A stretch of DNA of 64,000 nucleotides from positions 8,363,001 to 8,427,000 of the forward strand of contig NC_090135.1 in the NCBI RefSeq assembly GCF_040581485.1, given 5' to 3'. The notes under the pieces are model-generated. The model was not told the DNA's origin. It was given only the letters and a program-made list of their open reading frames with translations, and searched no databases. Shown one piece after another: positions 47,926 through 60,820 of the stretch. The position numbers and the translations under genes were made by a program. The DNA is from Linepithema humile (taxonomy: Eukaryota > Arthropoda > Insecta > Hymenoptera > Formicidae). Position 1 is the first letter of the stretch. Each line of letters starts with the position of its first letter.

Positions 47926-47980
47926 TGATACGTCGTGACGTGACGTGACATGACGTGACATGATATGACGTACCATGACG
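47926..47980 (+). repeat. TGACG pentamer array
   Basis: Nine in-phase 5-bp units from 47936 to 47980 read TGACG or close variants (TGACA, TGATA, TACCA). Weaker units extend back to 47926. The 10-mer TGACGTGACA occurs twice in succession. Each TGACG(T) is a CREB/ATF-type half-site core, and the 10-bp spacing would place sites on one DNA face. The array may be a microsatellite decaying by substitution or a selected binding-site cluster. Confidence 0.75.
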
Positions 47981-49480
47981 AAGCACGAGCCTCACGGGCT
48001 GCGTGATAACAATGTGTCTCTAGACATCTTCGCGAGGGTTAGAATTTGAGAAAGGTGCAAAGGGAGAGATTCGAAAGGAAGACGTTGAGGAGCGAGCGTT
48101 CATAGAATGGTGAGCGGAAAAATTGCGTGATACATGCTCTTCGTACGGTTGAGGGGGAGGGGGAAGAAGTACTGAGCCTTCTTCTGCTTCCATACTGTAA
48201 GCCAAGGATGATAGCGCCACGGAGCGTCTCGATTCACACCCGGCGATGAGGTCAGAAAAGACGACGAAAACGGAGCGAGGAGGAAGATCTCCGAGCCAGA
48301 TGTAAGAGAAGGATTATCTCGCGTCGGGTTTCGAATCTGATAGCGAGTGCTCGATGGAAGCGAGGGGGCAGGGTGGTACCGAGCGAGCTTCTCAGAAGCC
48401 ACCGTTGCGACTGGTGCTTTTAAGGTATTGGTCCGGAAGCGGGATGAGAGAGCCGAGGAGAAGACCGTGTCGAGCCGCGTTCACGAGCATACCTTGACGT
48501 ATTGCGCGCGTAAAATGGAACTCCCGTGGCGGCGGCGCTGCGATGATGACGCCACTTACTCAGGGGGAAGCGCTTCGCGCGGCCTCATCGACCGCATCGA
48601 TATAAATCGCGTCCGGGACCTTCCGCAACTTCGAGATGGCGCGAGATTAGCCCGTTGAATCGCCGATAAGACGTCTATTTCTGCCGATCGTCGTCTGTCG
48701 TCGAACCGACGATCTCCGCGAGATTCGCGAGTTATCGGCCATCTCATTACGAACATCCTTCGCTTGTTCGTCGAATTGAATCGAGTTGAAGAGAAAACGC
48801 AATTCGTGCCGCAATTTTGGGAGGGGGAAACTTAACTCCCGGGGCTGACCGAGTTATTTGACGCGATGCTCCGAGCGATCTAAATGGCTCCCAACAACTT
48901 CGCGGGCAGGCGCGGTTATCAAACTGGCGTATATTTATAGCGCAGTGTGTCACGTCAGAATTTAAAGTGTATTACTGAGGTTTTTACGTTAGTATCATAT
49001 TTTGGAGGATCGTAAGATTAGTACGAAGTTATTGCACGAATAAGTCATGTTTTGGACAGGCAGTTATGCTGTACGAGAGAAATTTTAATTCTTGAAGACG
49101 CGCGCAGTATTTCTTTTAATTCCTTTGACATTTAACGAGACATGTTCGCGAAGAACACGGCGTCGTGTGCGGATCTAAAGACGCGTTGCTTTTTCTCTTG
49201 GCGCAATTGTGTAATTAATTATCGTTCGTTCAACTGCATAATTAGGTACGATGTGAAATGGCGTTTCTCTCGATAGAAGCAGAGAACCGTTAAAAAAAAA
49301 AAAATGAAAGAAGAAAGGGAAGAGATCCAGATGAGCGACGGTATGTGACGGGACGGCGAAATGGATTCAATTAATTCTCTCGCAAAGTGTCGCGATGTCG
49401 TATTAAAATGAAATTCCGCTTTATATCGTATCAACGCGCGCATTTCTCCTGCCTCGTTGAGATTACCGCGTTGCCCGGTT
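47981..49480. other. Moderately CpG-rich non-coding DNA
   Basis: 48100-48950 is GC-rich with overlapping short frames on both strands. The rest is mixed, with a 13-nt A run (about 49292-49304). No gene was recognised. Confidence 0.55.
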
Positions 49481-49496
49481 AAAGCTTTAAAGCTTT
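49481..49496. repeat. Perfect 16-bp palindrome
   Basis: AAAGCTTTAAAGCTTT is self-complementary and is also a direct repeat of AAAGCTTT. Confidence 0.85.
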
Positions 49497-51415
49497 CGCA
49501 ACGTCGGCCGAGCCGCTAGCGAATAAATTTATCATGATTCAGTGATCGATGTTAAAGTAAACATCTTTCGTTACCGTGTTTAATATCATACGCTTCTCTT
49601 TAACTAACACGTGCACAAGTAATTTCGTAACTTTTTAAGAACTTTTAGATTATAATAGATATGCGATCGAAACGCGTTCAACGGCTCCAAAATATAAAAG
49701 TCACGGTGCGTTGTAACGATCCAATATCGGATCTTTCTCTCCGGATCTTTTTCTTTAGATCCTTCTTTCTATTAGAAAGAGGGAAGCGGCGCGCTCGATT
49801 CGTCTGGCATTTACGATGGACATAAAGGGAGGACTTCCGAGTAAAGGGAGGCGATTGTTCGTCCGCGTGAGGAACCTGCAGCTCCTTCTTTCTTCTTGGA
49901 TTTTTCGCAGGGCAGCGTGTCGCGAATCAGTGGGATCGGGAACGGATGGTGAACTCGCTGACTCGATACCTTCCGAATCGGCTGATGTTCTCCATAAAAA
50001 AAAAAAAAGAGTCCGTTTCCATAAAGCGCGACGACGGTCATCGATAAGAGGTATCCTCGAAAATTTGATTCCCAAAAGGACGAGTGTTCACGAGCGCGCT
50101 GCGCTGGCGTGAACATGAACATATTCCGCAGCGAAGAAAGCGAATTATGAGATGGAAGTTGCACTCTTTCAAGTAATTTGAAAATTGCCCGAGGAAAGAA
50201 AATCGCGATACAGTTCTCAGCGTGTTGTTTTACCTCGGCGATAAAAGTTTATGGGGCGAGTATTTCTCGGAAAGCACGCGAAAGGACGTTTCGCCATACT
50301 CAAGTATTCTTCATACGTTTGCGTTATTCGCGCGTATGCAAACTCAACGCAGATAATTTAATATTAGAAACATAGAAAATGTAATGTCAGTTATAAAATA
50401 GAGCAAAAAGTTGGCTCTTGGCTCTCAATCCGTATAAATCTATTAACTTATTAAGCAGGTTAAAAGTCAGCACCTTTCTCTCTCCATTAAATTGTTATTA
50501 GAAAAAACTATCTCATAAAATAAAAGACTAATATATTTTTTTTTTTTACTACACGTTGATTCTGAATGATCGTTTCTCAGTTTTAACATAAAGCGACCAG
50601 AAAGACAGCCCACATTTATATTTCCAATTGTCCAAGTGTATACCGCGGATACTGAGTTCGCGAAAATCCATGTGACCACTTGAGCGTTAAGGACAGCGTC
50701 GGCATAGAAAGAAATGGAATCGTTTGCAGCAGATGAAAATAAAGCGGGCCGATTCGGAAGTCGGCCTCGAATCAATTCGTATTCATTTAGCGCGCAGGTG
50801 TTGCTAACGGTGAAAAATTGTCGTTACCTTTTTCGCAGCGCTCGCGGCCAATGAAAGGCACTCGTTATTTCGCGCCACGGCGAACGAGATGCCACCTCAG
50901 AAGGGTGGATACGGAACTTTCGAATGATTTATCGTTCGTAACATTCTCTCGCCGCTCCCTCGACAAGAGCAACTGCGAGTATCTCGAAGCGAAAAGAAGC
51001 TCGAGCTTTCGGTATTGTTTCGCGAAAGTGTGCATTCGCGACAAAATGATTTCTTATGTTGTTTCTTGGCGTTGCAATTAATTTATCGAGTGTAACATTT
51101 TGTTGCGATAGATTGATAGAGACATTGTTATCATTAAAAAAAATTATTATGATTATATTTATGTTGTCATCATGATTTTACAATTTTTCTTCTATTCTTT
51201 GTTACTGATAAGTGTTTACCATTAATTATACCTGACACGGTTCACGCGGTGAATCACACAGCTTTAAAAAAGATTAATTGGTGTTAAATTTTCAAAAGAT
51301 CATCAAAATTGATTAACCAGTTATCGATAGTACAAAAATATCTTATTTACGAATTCTTCGTCAATCTCGAAGCGAGCTAAAATTGATTGAATGTTAAACT
51401 TGTACAGTTGTTCGT
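49497..51415. other. Mixed non-coding DNA
   Basis: Moderate GC at 49780-50130 and 50760-51060, otherwise AT-rich, with a T run at 50536-50547. No supported feature was found. Confidence 0.55.
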
Positions 51416-51450
51416 GTGCAGCACGTTGGTTTCATTGTAATGTGCTGCAC
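51416..51450 (+). other. Stem-loop, 13-bp stem with 9-nt loop
   Basis: 51416-51428 pairs with 51438-51450. The outer nine pairs are perfect (GTGCAGCAC/GTGCTGCAC). The inner four include two G-T positions that become G-U wobbles in plus-strand RNA. Confidence 0.6.
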
Positions 51451-52736
51451 TGCGTTCAGAAACCATTAAAAGTGCTCCCGTTTCACTTTGAAATAGTGTT
51501 TGATACATTCAAAGCGGTTTATTCTTTAAAGTATCTTTCTGCTGAATTCTATTCTACTTTCCACAGTGTTCTTTCTATACGTATGTATTAGACTATACTG
51601 ACATGATACACGATGTAAAATAAGAGCGTGACATTTATTTTGTGATATTTTCATTGCAATCGTGTTACTGCGGTTTTCATAAATAATCCTAAATTTGTAT
51701 GAACAATATAAATAGAAAATTTCCGTTAACTAAAATTTTTATATAAATGAGTTATCGTAACTGACAGTATTATTTATTTCTGTTTTTGAATAACGTAACA
51801 TAAAATCAAATTCGTATCTGTAATTTACATATTTTATAAAATAACGTTTATTCCATTAAAATCTTTATTCTTTGCATAAATATTGAGAATCGTTCGTATT
51901 CATGTTCGATAAAAAAAATGCAAAAAAAAAGGAAATCCAATAACGTAAAAGAACAGAATTTCAAAGACAAATATATCTTTATTCTTACTTATAGCTATCT
52001 TTTTTGTTCACGAGTACGTTCGAGTCCACACATAAGGAATCCTACACACGCGACCATGAACGAACGGCCCATAAATCATCGTGACACGCGCATAAACGTT
52101 TCTTATCGTCCACGCTCGGGAAACGCAATAATTTGGAAACTAATGGCCACTGGATTGCTCAACCACCGGGCGGATGTATGCGCGTAGGATCAGCGGTGGG
52201 TTTTCATCCCCGATGCGCGAAGGATATACCGAGAAACGGACGGGGATCCATCAATCTGGGACGGCGCACTGCGAATTCGGTTGTCATCCGCGGGTAAAGA
52301 TGACTGATGGGGATCGGTCAGAGACGCGCTAATGACACGGACTTGCCGCTCGCTGACTGCAAAACATCCGCGATAATGGATATCGCGTTACTAGCACTCG
52401 GATCATGAGAGCAGGATATCTTTGCTAAACTTGAAACTCCCCAAGATTATACCGTGCACGGCAAATATTAATGTTGTAAATAAAAGATAATACGATTATC
52501 GATGTTAGTTTGTGTAATAGTGATTGTGAAGTGCGCTGAAAATGTTGAAGAAAAAATACTAACGTTTGTGCGAATTTTTGTCGCATCTCTTCAGCAATTC
52601 TCAGTTAGAGTATTTGAATTCAGATTGTTTTTCGATAGTAGTTGCGAGTAAAAAAATCAATCTCGGCGAAAATTATTGGACCATCGAGAGTATACTCGCA
52701 AGACCGTGATGCCGGCCGAGTTTCAAAGATAGAAAC

Positions 52737-52738
<2 letters not shown>
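51451..52738. other. AT-rich DNA then an enhancer-like GC-rich block
   Basis: AT-rich to about 52010. 52020-52400 is GC-richer, with TAATGG, TAATGACACGG, GGGGATCC-type and ATCAATC motifs in non-repetitive sequence. No coding evidence was found. Confidence 0.4.
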
Positions 52739-52785
<47 letters not shown>

Positions 52786-52808
52786 AGGGAGAAGAGAGAG
52801 AGAGAGAA
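52739..52808 (+). repeat. Long (GA)n repeat, interrupted
   Basis: About 70 nt of GA-rich repeat, with a perfect core of over 30 nt followed by AAAG and GGGA interruptions. It is the largest GA tract in the window. Confidence 0.9.
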
Positions 52809-55480
52809 AGCGAGCAAAGACTTCGCGTAAGAGTCCATTAGAACGGGAATTCCGATAAAGGTGCCCGCGTTCAAAGGGCCTTTCCCGGGTTAGGCAAACT
52901 TCCCGGGACGGCGGGCGATCAAAGTCAAGCGAAGCCAGGCAAAACAGCTATTGTTTCCTGATAACGCGATCAAAGAGCGACCCGCACCGCGACTTGTTCC
53001 TCCTTGTCGTTCGTAAACCATCTCTTTTCAACTCGCGGTGTACTGTAAAACCTGCAAGAACGAATCCTACAGCGATAGTAGAGGAAGAAAAAAAAAAGAG
53101 AGAGAGCTTTGACACTGTCACCTATAATAATGACTCTGATATTTCCGCGAGCTCTATAGAAAAACGTTCTCCCGAGTATCAAAAATTCAATAAGTCATTT
53201 AATTTGACGAACAAACGATCGAATAAAAATATATTCAATTTTTTGTACGGGCAAAGATAATCTCCTTAAATGTATATTGAGCTCGAAAAATTGCGATAAT
53301 ATCTTGATTTCTGTGAGATACACCCATAAAGTTTCGTTCGGTAGTCCAGGTATCGATTTGTAGAGCCACTGCCAGCGTTCCACCTACTTTGCACATTCAT
53401 GAAGCGCTACTATCAAAGACCGTCAAGATCGCTTTCCCAAGAGGAATCGAAGCGGAGCGTATCTATGTGTTTGCGGTAACCTCAAAGCGCGCGATAGATC
53501 GATCACCGTCGAAGGCTCGCGACGACATGGTGATCTAGGGATCGACGTCGCCGGTGACGATCCGCGTTGACGTGATCGTACACGTGTATCGCCACTAACG
53601 CTTGTCCAACGAAGTCGCGCTACCGTTTTGATTAATTGCACTTCAATAAGCGCCTGTCTTCGCGGCTCACATCCTTCCGATCCAAACCGAGGTTCGAAGG
53701 CAATCAGGTTTGTTCGTCCAGCTGTTGTCTGGTGATTATGGTACACGTATACAAAGACGCGATCATGTAACACGGATGACATATGCACGTACCTGAATTT
53801 AGGCAGAAACTACGGCTCTTGATAATTTAAGAACAGTGAAAATTTAATGCTCGAAGAAAAATATATTCGAAAAAAGTCTTTCAATATTTATATAGAATTC
53901 GTACTGAAATAAACAATGAAAATTTAGAATAGTAATACGTTTTAACCGAGTAACCGAGTTTTAACTTCGTTTTAACGAAGAATCATAACTTTTTTGACTC
54001 TTTCTTTATATCTAATAAATATTTTTAAACTCACGCGTATTAAAAAATCGAATTGGCAAAAGTTTAACATGAAACATTTGTATTGATGAACAATTCGACG
54101 GATATACTAATGGTATCACGTCAAATCACTATTCGGGTCGATTACGAATCTTTCAAAAGCCACACCTCGACCGCTCCCAGATTTCATTTATTTTTCTCCG
54201 TTCGTCCCGCGTGTACGCACGCGAGAGATCCGTCCCGAAAGAAATCAGTGATACAATTCCGAACTAGAGGTCATAAATTAACAAGTATTACGGATAAATG
54301 TTATTGTACAATTTTGTTGTTTTACTTTTCATACTGTTCTTATTTTTCCTATATTATTTTGAAATATAAGGTCTTACACTTTCAATATTATTCAAATTTT
54401 ATTGATTACCAAAAAGCTCGACGCGTAAAGTAATATATTACTTTTTACATTATTTCGATTAACCGTTGGCGGAAATTATTGATCGAAAGGAGTGGAAAAT
54501 GCATTGCACGATGGTTTCCTCACTTTGCAAGAAAGTAATGAAAGTCAATAAAAGAGCGGAAGTGAAAGAGAAAGTTATTTTGAAAAGGCTACCAAAAAGT
54601 GTGAAGCAAAATACCAGATGAAGGTTTGTAATAAAAACGTCGCCTATTTCGGCTAGTTCTTCACTTAAATTTCTAAAAATATAGAAACGTACTCTGCAAT
54701 AATAAGTTTAAATATTTACTGCTTACGATTAGTCGAAGGAGATGTTTATTGCAAATATTATAGAAAAAATTAATAAAATATCTAATTATAAGTCTTTTGT
54801 TGTCTTTCAATCCGAAAAACTTGCCGATGAGAAAGAGGTTCGTCGAAATTGCAATCGGACTTAGAACTCTACGAGGCAGTCAGCAAAAACAAAGGCATTT
54901 TGGTCCGGAAGAGAGCTTGAGAAAGAAGGATAAGCAGAAATAGAGATAGCGATGGGAAAACAAAACGAGACAAAGACAGAGAATATAGAGAAAGGCTTGG
55001 TTGGATACTTGCTAGTTTCAGGAAAGCCGGTGACAAGGGAAAGTAAAAGGGGAAGGGTGCCGATAGTAATGGTGGTAGTCCTGGCCGAGGGATGCCAGGA
55101 TTGGCGAACGGATGTGCAGATAAATGGACACAAAAATTCGGACAAAGCAAACCAGATACCGCATACCGCGAATGCCGCGAGCCTTCCCCACTGGCTCTTT
55201 TCCGACGCAGTAAACCATCCCCAATTTCGTTTTTTACTCGGAAGATCGAAGACACAAAGGATCCCCCGAAACGCACATTTCGCTTATCAACGTTAATAGC
55301 CAAAGCGTGGCTATAATATAAAAAGATAGGAAAGGGAGAAACGCGCGTTTATTACATTTAAAGTTACTTCAAACTCATAGGCTTACAGTTCTGAATCATC
55401 TTGAGACTAATAAAAATATTTCGATATTTATCAAATAATACCTATGTAAAAAGTTAATAGAGGAACAAAGTGCCGTTGCT
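52809..55480. other. Mixed non-coding DNA
   Basis: Moderately GC-rich at 53420-53720 and 54870-55300, AT-rich elsewhere. A TAACCGAG duplication and a CTTCGTT/AACGAAG hairpin lie at 53943-53980. A CAG/GTACGT-like minus-strand site near 53786-53796 lacks a convincing tract. Confidence 0.5.
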
Positions 55481-57750
55481 TTGTGCAATTATCTCATGAT
55501 TATTCACAAACGGCAATACAAAGCCGGTTATATACTTGCTGATCGCCGCAAGAAGCAATCAGCAACGCTGGAGAGCCATTTGCGAAACGGATATGATTAC
55601 GGAAAAAGCATAAAACAATTTCGCGGAATAGATCGCATAAAGTCTCGCCGAACTGCCATAAATTTCTTTCCGTGGTGCGCGCCACGCGCGCAATGCTCTT
55701 CCAACTTTCAACCGTTTCCACTAAAACCTTGGAGCTCCCTCGAGTACCGTGAGCTTCTTCGCGGTACTCTCTTCGAAGATCGATCCTTGGGAATATTCAA
55801 ATAAAAATTATTTCCCGCTAAATTGCTATAATTGTCGCTGGAGCGAACAACTTCAAGTACCTATCGTATTCTCCACGTAATCGCATAATCCATATAATAG
55901 TTACGTATCTAATATCGTACGTACGTTGGCCAAAATGTATTCTCAAAGGTTTACCGAAGTGCAGAGAAATAGTTGCATTCTCTGATAAATTTAGAGTACA
56001 CCTCTTTTTAAAGAAAATTTCAGAAATCTTGAATTTTTCTCAATATTCTTACATCGAACTTCAAATATCTCGTTTGAGAATTAAAATTGAGAATAAATAT
56101 TTCAGCATTCGCTTTAAGCTAAAAAATGGAGGCTTGATCAAAATGCCAATTGATTTTTATCTTAATGCTTTATGATATTAAATAAATTATTCTACTTAAA
56201 AAATTAGCTTCCATATATAATATTGTTTGTGTTTTCGAAATCGTATTTAGAAGAAAATAATATTTGCGATGAAATAAATAAAATACTTAAAAACCAGGTC
56301 AATCTTTTCAATCTTTGGAAAACGTAAGTTGACGTAGCAAAGAAAAGAAATATCTGACTTCCAAACTTTCATGAAAGCAATTTCGCTTATTTACACTACA
56401 GCGTTGCACAGCAAATATGAAGTTTTGCGCGTGAAATTATTGGCGCGCTCGGCGAAAGAAATTCTAGCGCGAATTTTGACCCTATAAATTTCTAGAAAAG
56501 CTCAGATCGCACGCGCACGCGATAAATCCCGAATTTCCCTCCTGCATCCGAGGGAAACGTAAACTGGGTCTTCGCGCCGAAGTTTCGCGGTAAACACATT
56601 TGTATGGGATCGTTTAGTAGTCGCGTTATCGTTCGTAAGCCAAATAAGAATTGCTAAAGCGAAGCCAATTTTTTCCAACTCAGCGGATACTTACAGTCTC
56701 GATTTATTGCATAAAAACAACGTACTACATCTTGGCTCGAGTGTGTTAAATAAAACTCACTGAAAAATATCGGACTAGCGAAAGAAATTATTTCTCAAAT
56801 TTAAGTTTCCTCTATTTTTATTCTTGAACTTCAGCTCTAATGGGAAACGCCAGAAACGCGGAGCAGTAGCTGCTGTAGCTGTGTAAGCGAATGTGAAATA
56901 ATTATAGTAAACTTTACTATCTTTATTGCTCTATCATCTAGTTTAAATCCTTGTGTTTTGCTGCGTTAAATTATTTAACAAATTAAAAAGTTTTAGTAAG
57001 ATTTCTCATTTAGTAAAAGTAAATAAGAAAATTTTTTCTGTGTAGAAAATAATTTAAAATTTACATTTGAAGAAAAAGAATAAATCTCGTTGGCAAGTTT
57101 TTTTTAGTAAAATAAAAATGTATGAGCATTTGACGACCTGTATAAAATCGTATTACGTACTACAACCTGTGAAAATAGGAATTAATCCCGGTTCAGCCAC
57201 TTGTCCAACTGTGTAAAAAATATATGAAAACGGCATGTGCAAAGCGGAAGTACGCGCCCATTTTCATAATTAAAAGCGCGAAAAGAAGTGTCGAACGGAA
57301 AATCCGAAGCGAAAACCAATGTAAATCTTGTTGCGTTCGTTAAAACGCTTTCGCATTCGACGTTGCAGTAGTTATTTATGTACCAAGCCGATACACAAGT
57401 GCTGCCTGAATCCTGCCTCTATAGGCACTTCCGGCGGCAGCGTGCTACGAAAAATTCACATTTACCCAATCAGTAAACAAATATTTCTTCAGTAAGCTTT
57501 CCCTCTTGCATTCATGCGAGAGCTTTCCCCTCGTTCTTTCATAAGGGCGAACAAAGTGTTTATTGTGCGCACAATTGTGTACGTCACCCAAGTATTGAGA
57601 TCCACTTTAACCATCCGGCAATGTATTTTCATTTCTCTCGCGTGAAGAAAAAATCTCGTCTTATCCTACTCTGCATAAATCAGTTAAGTATATTGTTACA
57701 TTATTCTTGTTTCTCTTTTCTTAAAGCTAGAGAAGACGATACATTACATA
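55481..57750. other. AT-rich non-coding DNA
   Basis: AT-rich for most of its length, with minor GC-richer spots at 55660-55770 and 56500-56640. No feature is supported. Confidence 0.6.
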
Positions 57751-57792
57751 TCATATATATATATATACACATATATGTATGTATGTGTATAC
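57751..57792 (+). repeat. AT/GTAT compound microsatellite
   Basis: TA repeats pass into CATATATGTATGTATG-type units, about 40 nt. Confidence 0.85.
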
Positions 57793-59140
57793 TAACACAT
57801 CAACTACTACTCTCGCCTCTCTTACGCTTTTACCGACTACGCGTATTTATCCTGTCTCTAACGAGGACCCGTCCGCCGAATAAATTCGCTCTCCCTTTCC
57901 CTCGTGTTCGCTACCAAGACGGAATTTTTCGTCCCCCATTTACCGCGGCAGTCATCCGGGATAACGCGGTGAGGAGCAGGACGTCGTCAGCGGGCAGATA
58001 GCGCTATCACCGTTCACGCTATCGGTGCACTTAGGATCTCGCTCTTTCGCTCGCTCTCTTTCTCCCGCAAGAAACGTAGTCGTGGCATCGCCGGCTGTTG
58101 CCGTTCGCCACGACGTCGTTGACGACGATGGCGGAACGATTGGAAGCGGGGGGGGGGGGGGGGGGACAAAGAGAGAAAGAGAGGGAGGGAGAAAAAGAGA
58201 GATGGACATGGTAACCCTGGCGAGAGGGTGGCACTCTAACAGCGGGGGTTGAATATTCATTCGCGTTACATATGGATCAGCCCTGAGCTGCGGCGGTTAC
58301 AGCTAAGAGGAAGAGGGTGCGCGTTGCCCCGCGGATTCCGGAGCAAGGGCTCGAATATTGCGCGCCGATCCTGAGCAGGTGCTGCGCACGAGGACCTCTG
58401 AAGAGGCACCATCGTAACCGCCATTGTTGGGTACGAAGGTGTCCCCGATAAGAGCGCACATCCTCGACCCTTTCGTTCTATTGCTCGCGCCTTTTACGCT
58501 GATTATCTCGAATTTTTTTGCGGACGATCGTCGGAAATTTATGCAGCGTGTTCGCACCTTTAATTTCACGTGGATTTTTTCAGAATCACATTCTGTATTT
58601 AAATTAATCATCAAATTTATTCGATTTATCCCGACAAACGCGTTGAGAATTTGCTATCGCAAAAAAAAACGCAATTTACTTAAAATAAACGAATTTCTTC
58701 AGTTGCCTGAAATCTGTATATAAAATATTTCCTACTTGTTTGTATAATTACATACAAATGATTTCGGTGTTAAATAGCTAAAAAAATTAACTACTTAAAT
58801 CATCTCAATGTTTCATATTGTAAAATATTATAGTACAATAATTATGGAATGTAAAAACTGAGGAACAGCTTTTTATGATCTCCGATAGCAAAGCAGATCC
58901 GAAGCTGAAAACTCGTCTTTTCCACACATTGTCAGTCTATAACAATATGTTGGACAAGAAAAATTAAACGACTGCACGTAACATTGAATGTCGAGAATAA
59001 AGACACATTCATTCCTCTGCGAACGCAGTTATATCCGTAAGCTTTTTATCGACATTATAATTTAAGCAAAAATCCAACAGACGTGTATTCGAGAACTGGT
59101 GTACTCATGCCGCTAACTACCACAATTTTCCACCTTTTTA
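57793..59140. other. CpG-rich DNA with poly-G run, then AT-rich DNA
   Basis: CpG-dense at 57840-58480, including an 18-nt G run (58148-58165). AT-rich from 58500 to 59080. Open frames across the G run are artefacts of composition. Confidence 0.55.
58148..58165 (+). repeat. Poly-G run, 18 nt
   Basis: Uninterrupted run of 18 G followed by purine-rich sequence. Confidence 0.9.
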
Positions 59141-60820
59141 TGTGCGCGACGTAGTCGAGAGGAAGTGTGCGATAAGAAACGTTATTATTGTAGCCGGATG
59201 TGGCGGCGCGGGGGACGGCGAGTCAATGTAACCTCAGACCGGATAAATGTAACGTCGTAAACGTGATTTTCTAGAGCGTACGTGCGGACGTGTCTAACGA
59301 CGACAAATCTCCATTTCACTCTCGCCCCGCTGATGTGTAGTACATAGCGATGACCGTGACGGCGCTGCCGATAACGATCGGGAAAGTTAACCGGTATCAG
59401 GGGCGCGCCCGGCTAAGCCCCGCGACCGTAAAAGCGCCTCCCGGCTCTGCCTTCCGGTTGGCCGAAAAGCAATAAAGCCACTACGCTTAACGCCTTATAG
59501 ACGCGCGGAATGTTTAGAGCCCTCCGCGGTATGATGCGCGGCCATGCGCCACGAGGCGTAGGGTTTATTGCTTACGAGCGCGGCGCGTCTCCCTTTCTTG
59601 TCTCCCCCGCCGTCGCTTACGTCGGTTATCTTCGTCGTCCGACAGCGCGCGTCGCGACGAATACCGCGACGAACTTCCTTTTACGCCTCTCCGCTAGCGC
59701 GATATAGCCGGCTACTAATACCGTTACACGGGGATGTGTCTCTGTATGCGCATCAACCCTTTCCACCGTAACACTTTCATTGCCGCGCGCGTACAATATA
59801 GCCGGCCGCGCGTTTATAGGAGTAACTTGTGCTCCGCGCCGTACGCTTTCTCGCATCTCCCCCCCCCTTCCACCCCCACCCCCCTCCTTGTACAAACGCC
59901 TGCAATTCATATATTTTCTACGACCATCTTATATTGACCATTGTAAAATACATGCGCGTTACCGTCGCACGCGTCCATCATGTTCGCCGAGCATAAATTT
60001 TACAGCAGAAGCCTCGCGCAATTTCATGTACCACGAATTATTCATAAAATAATATTAAATTTCTGCATTGCGCTACATGTTTCGATGTTAAAATTTCAAA
60101 CATCGTATATTACGAAAGACCTACAAATCTGTGATTTTATTTACTCAAAGATATTGGATGTCGTACATCATAGCAAGTGCGCGTAATGCACTCTCCCACC
60201 CCCCCCCCCCCCCTCTTCCTGTACAATTCGAACGCACGATTACCACTTGCAATATCGCTCGTGGGTGCGATGAAATATTTACGTATGTTAATGGTACGGA
60301 AGATTTAATAGAACACGAGGATGAACGCGTGGAGTAGGGCGGCGGCCGCGAGCTGAGGGGTGGTTCCCTGTCATTAACAGTCATCTATTGACAAATATGC
60401 CCGCCATCGTACTCGACGTTAATGCCACATCATCTCCCAAACTTATTGTAATGATCGCTCTCTCAACGTTGAAAACGAAATAGGGGCGCCCCGGCAATGA
60501 TAAAAATGAAATATTGGCTCTTCCAAGTGTCAAATTCACAAACGGGACATAAAAGTGAATGAGGAAGCCTTTATATAAATGTCAAGAGAGAAAAATACGC
60601 AGATTATGCCTTAAACCGTATTTATGCGCGCAATTGTACGCATGTCATACCGTTCGCTTTTCGTTGCGTAATAATACTGCATGTTGTCCGAATCGCAATC
60701 AAAGCTTAAAGCTCGCGTAATTATTTAAAGCTTAGCGAAAGATGTAAATTTATATGCCGACAATTTCACGATAAAGAAGCACGCTTGGTGTATCTCTCCG
60801 CGGAAAATATCAATTAACTT
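59141..60820. other. CpG-rich DNA with C-rich runs, then mixed
   Basis: CpG-dense at 59140-59880 with a 9-nt C run (59859-59867) and further C blocks to 59884. A 15-nt C run lies at 60199-60213. 60360-60500 has TAAT-type motifs, and the rest is AT-rich. Confidence 0.55.
60199..60213 (+). repeat. Poly-C run, 15 nt
   Basis: Uninterrupted C run (poly-G on the minus strand). Confidence 0.9.
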
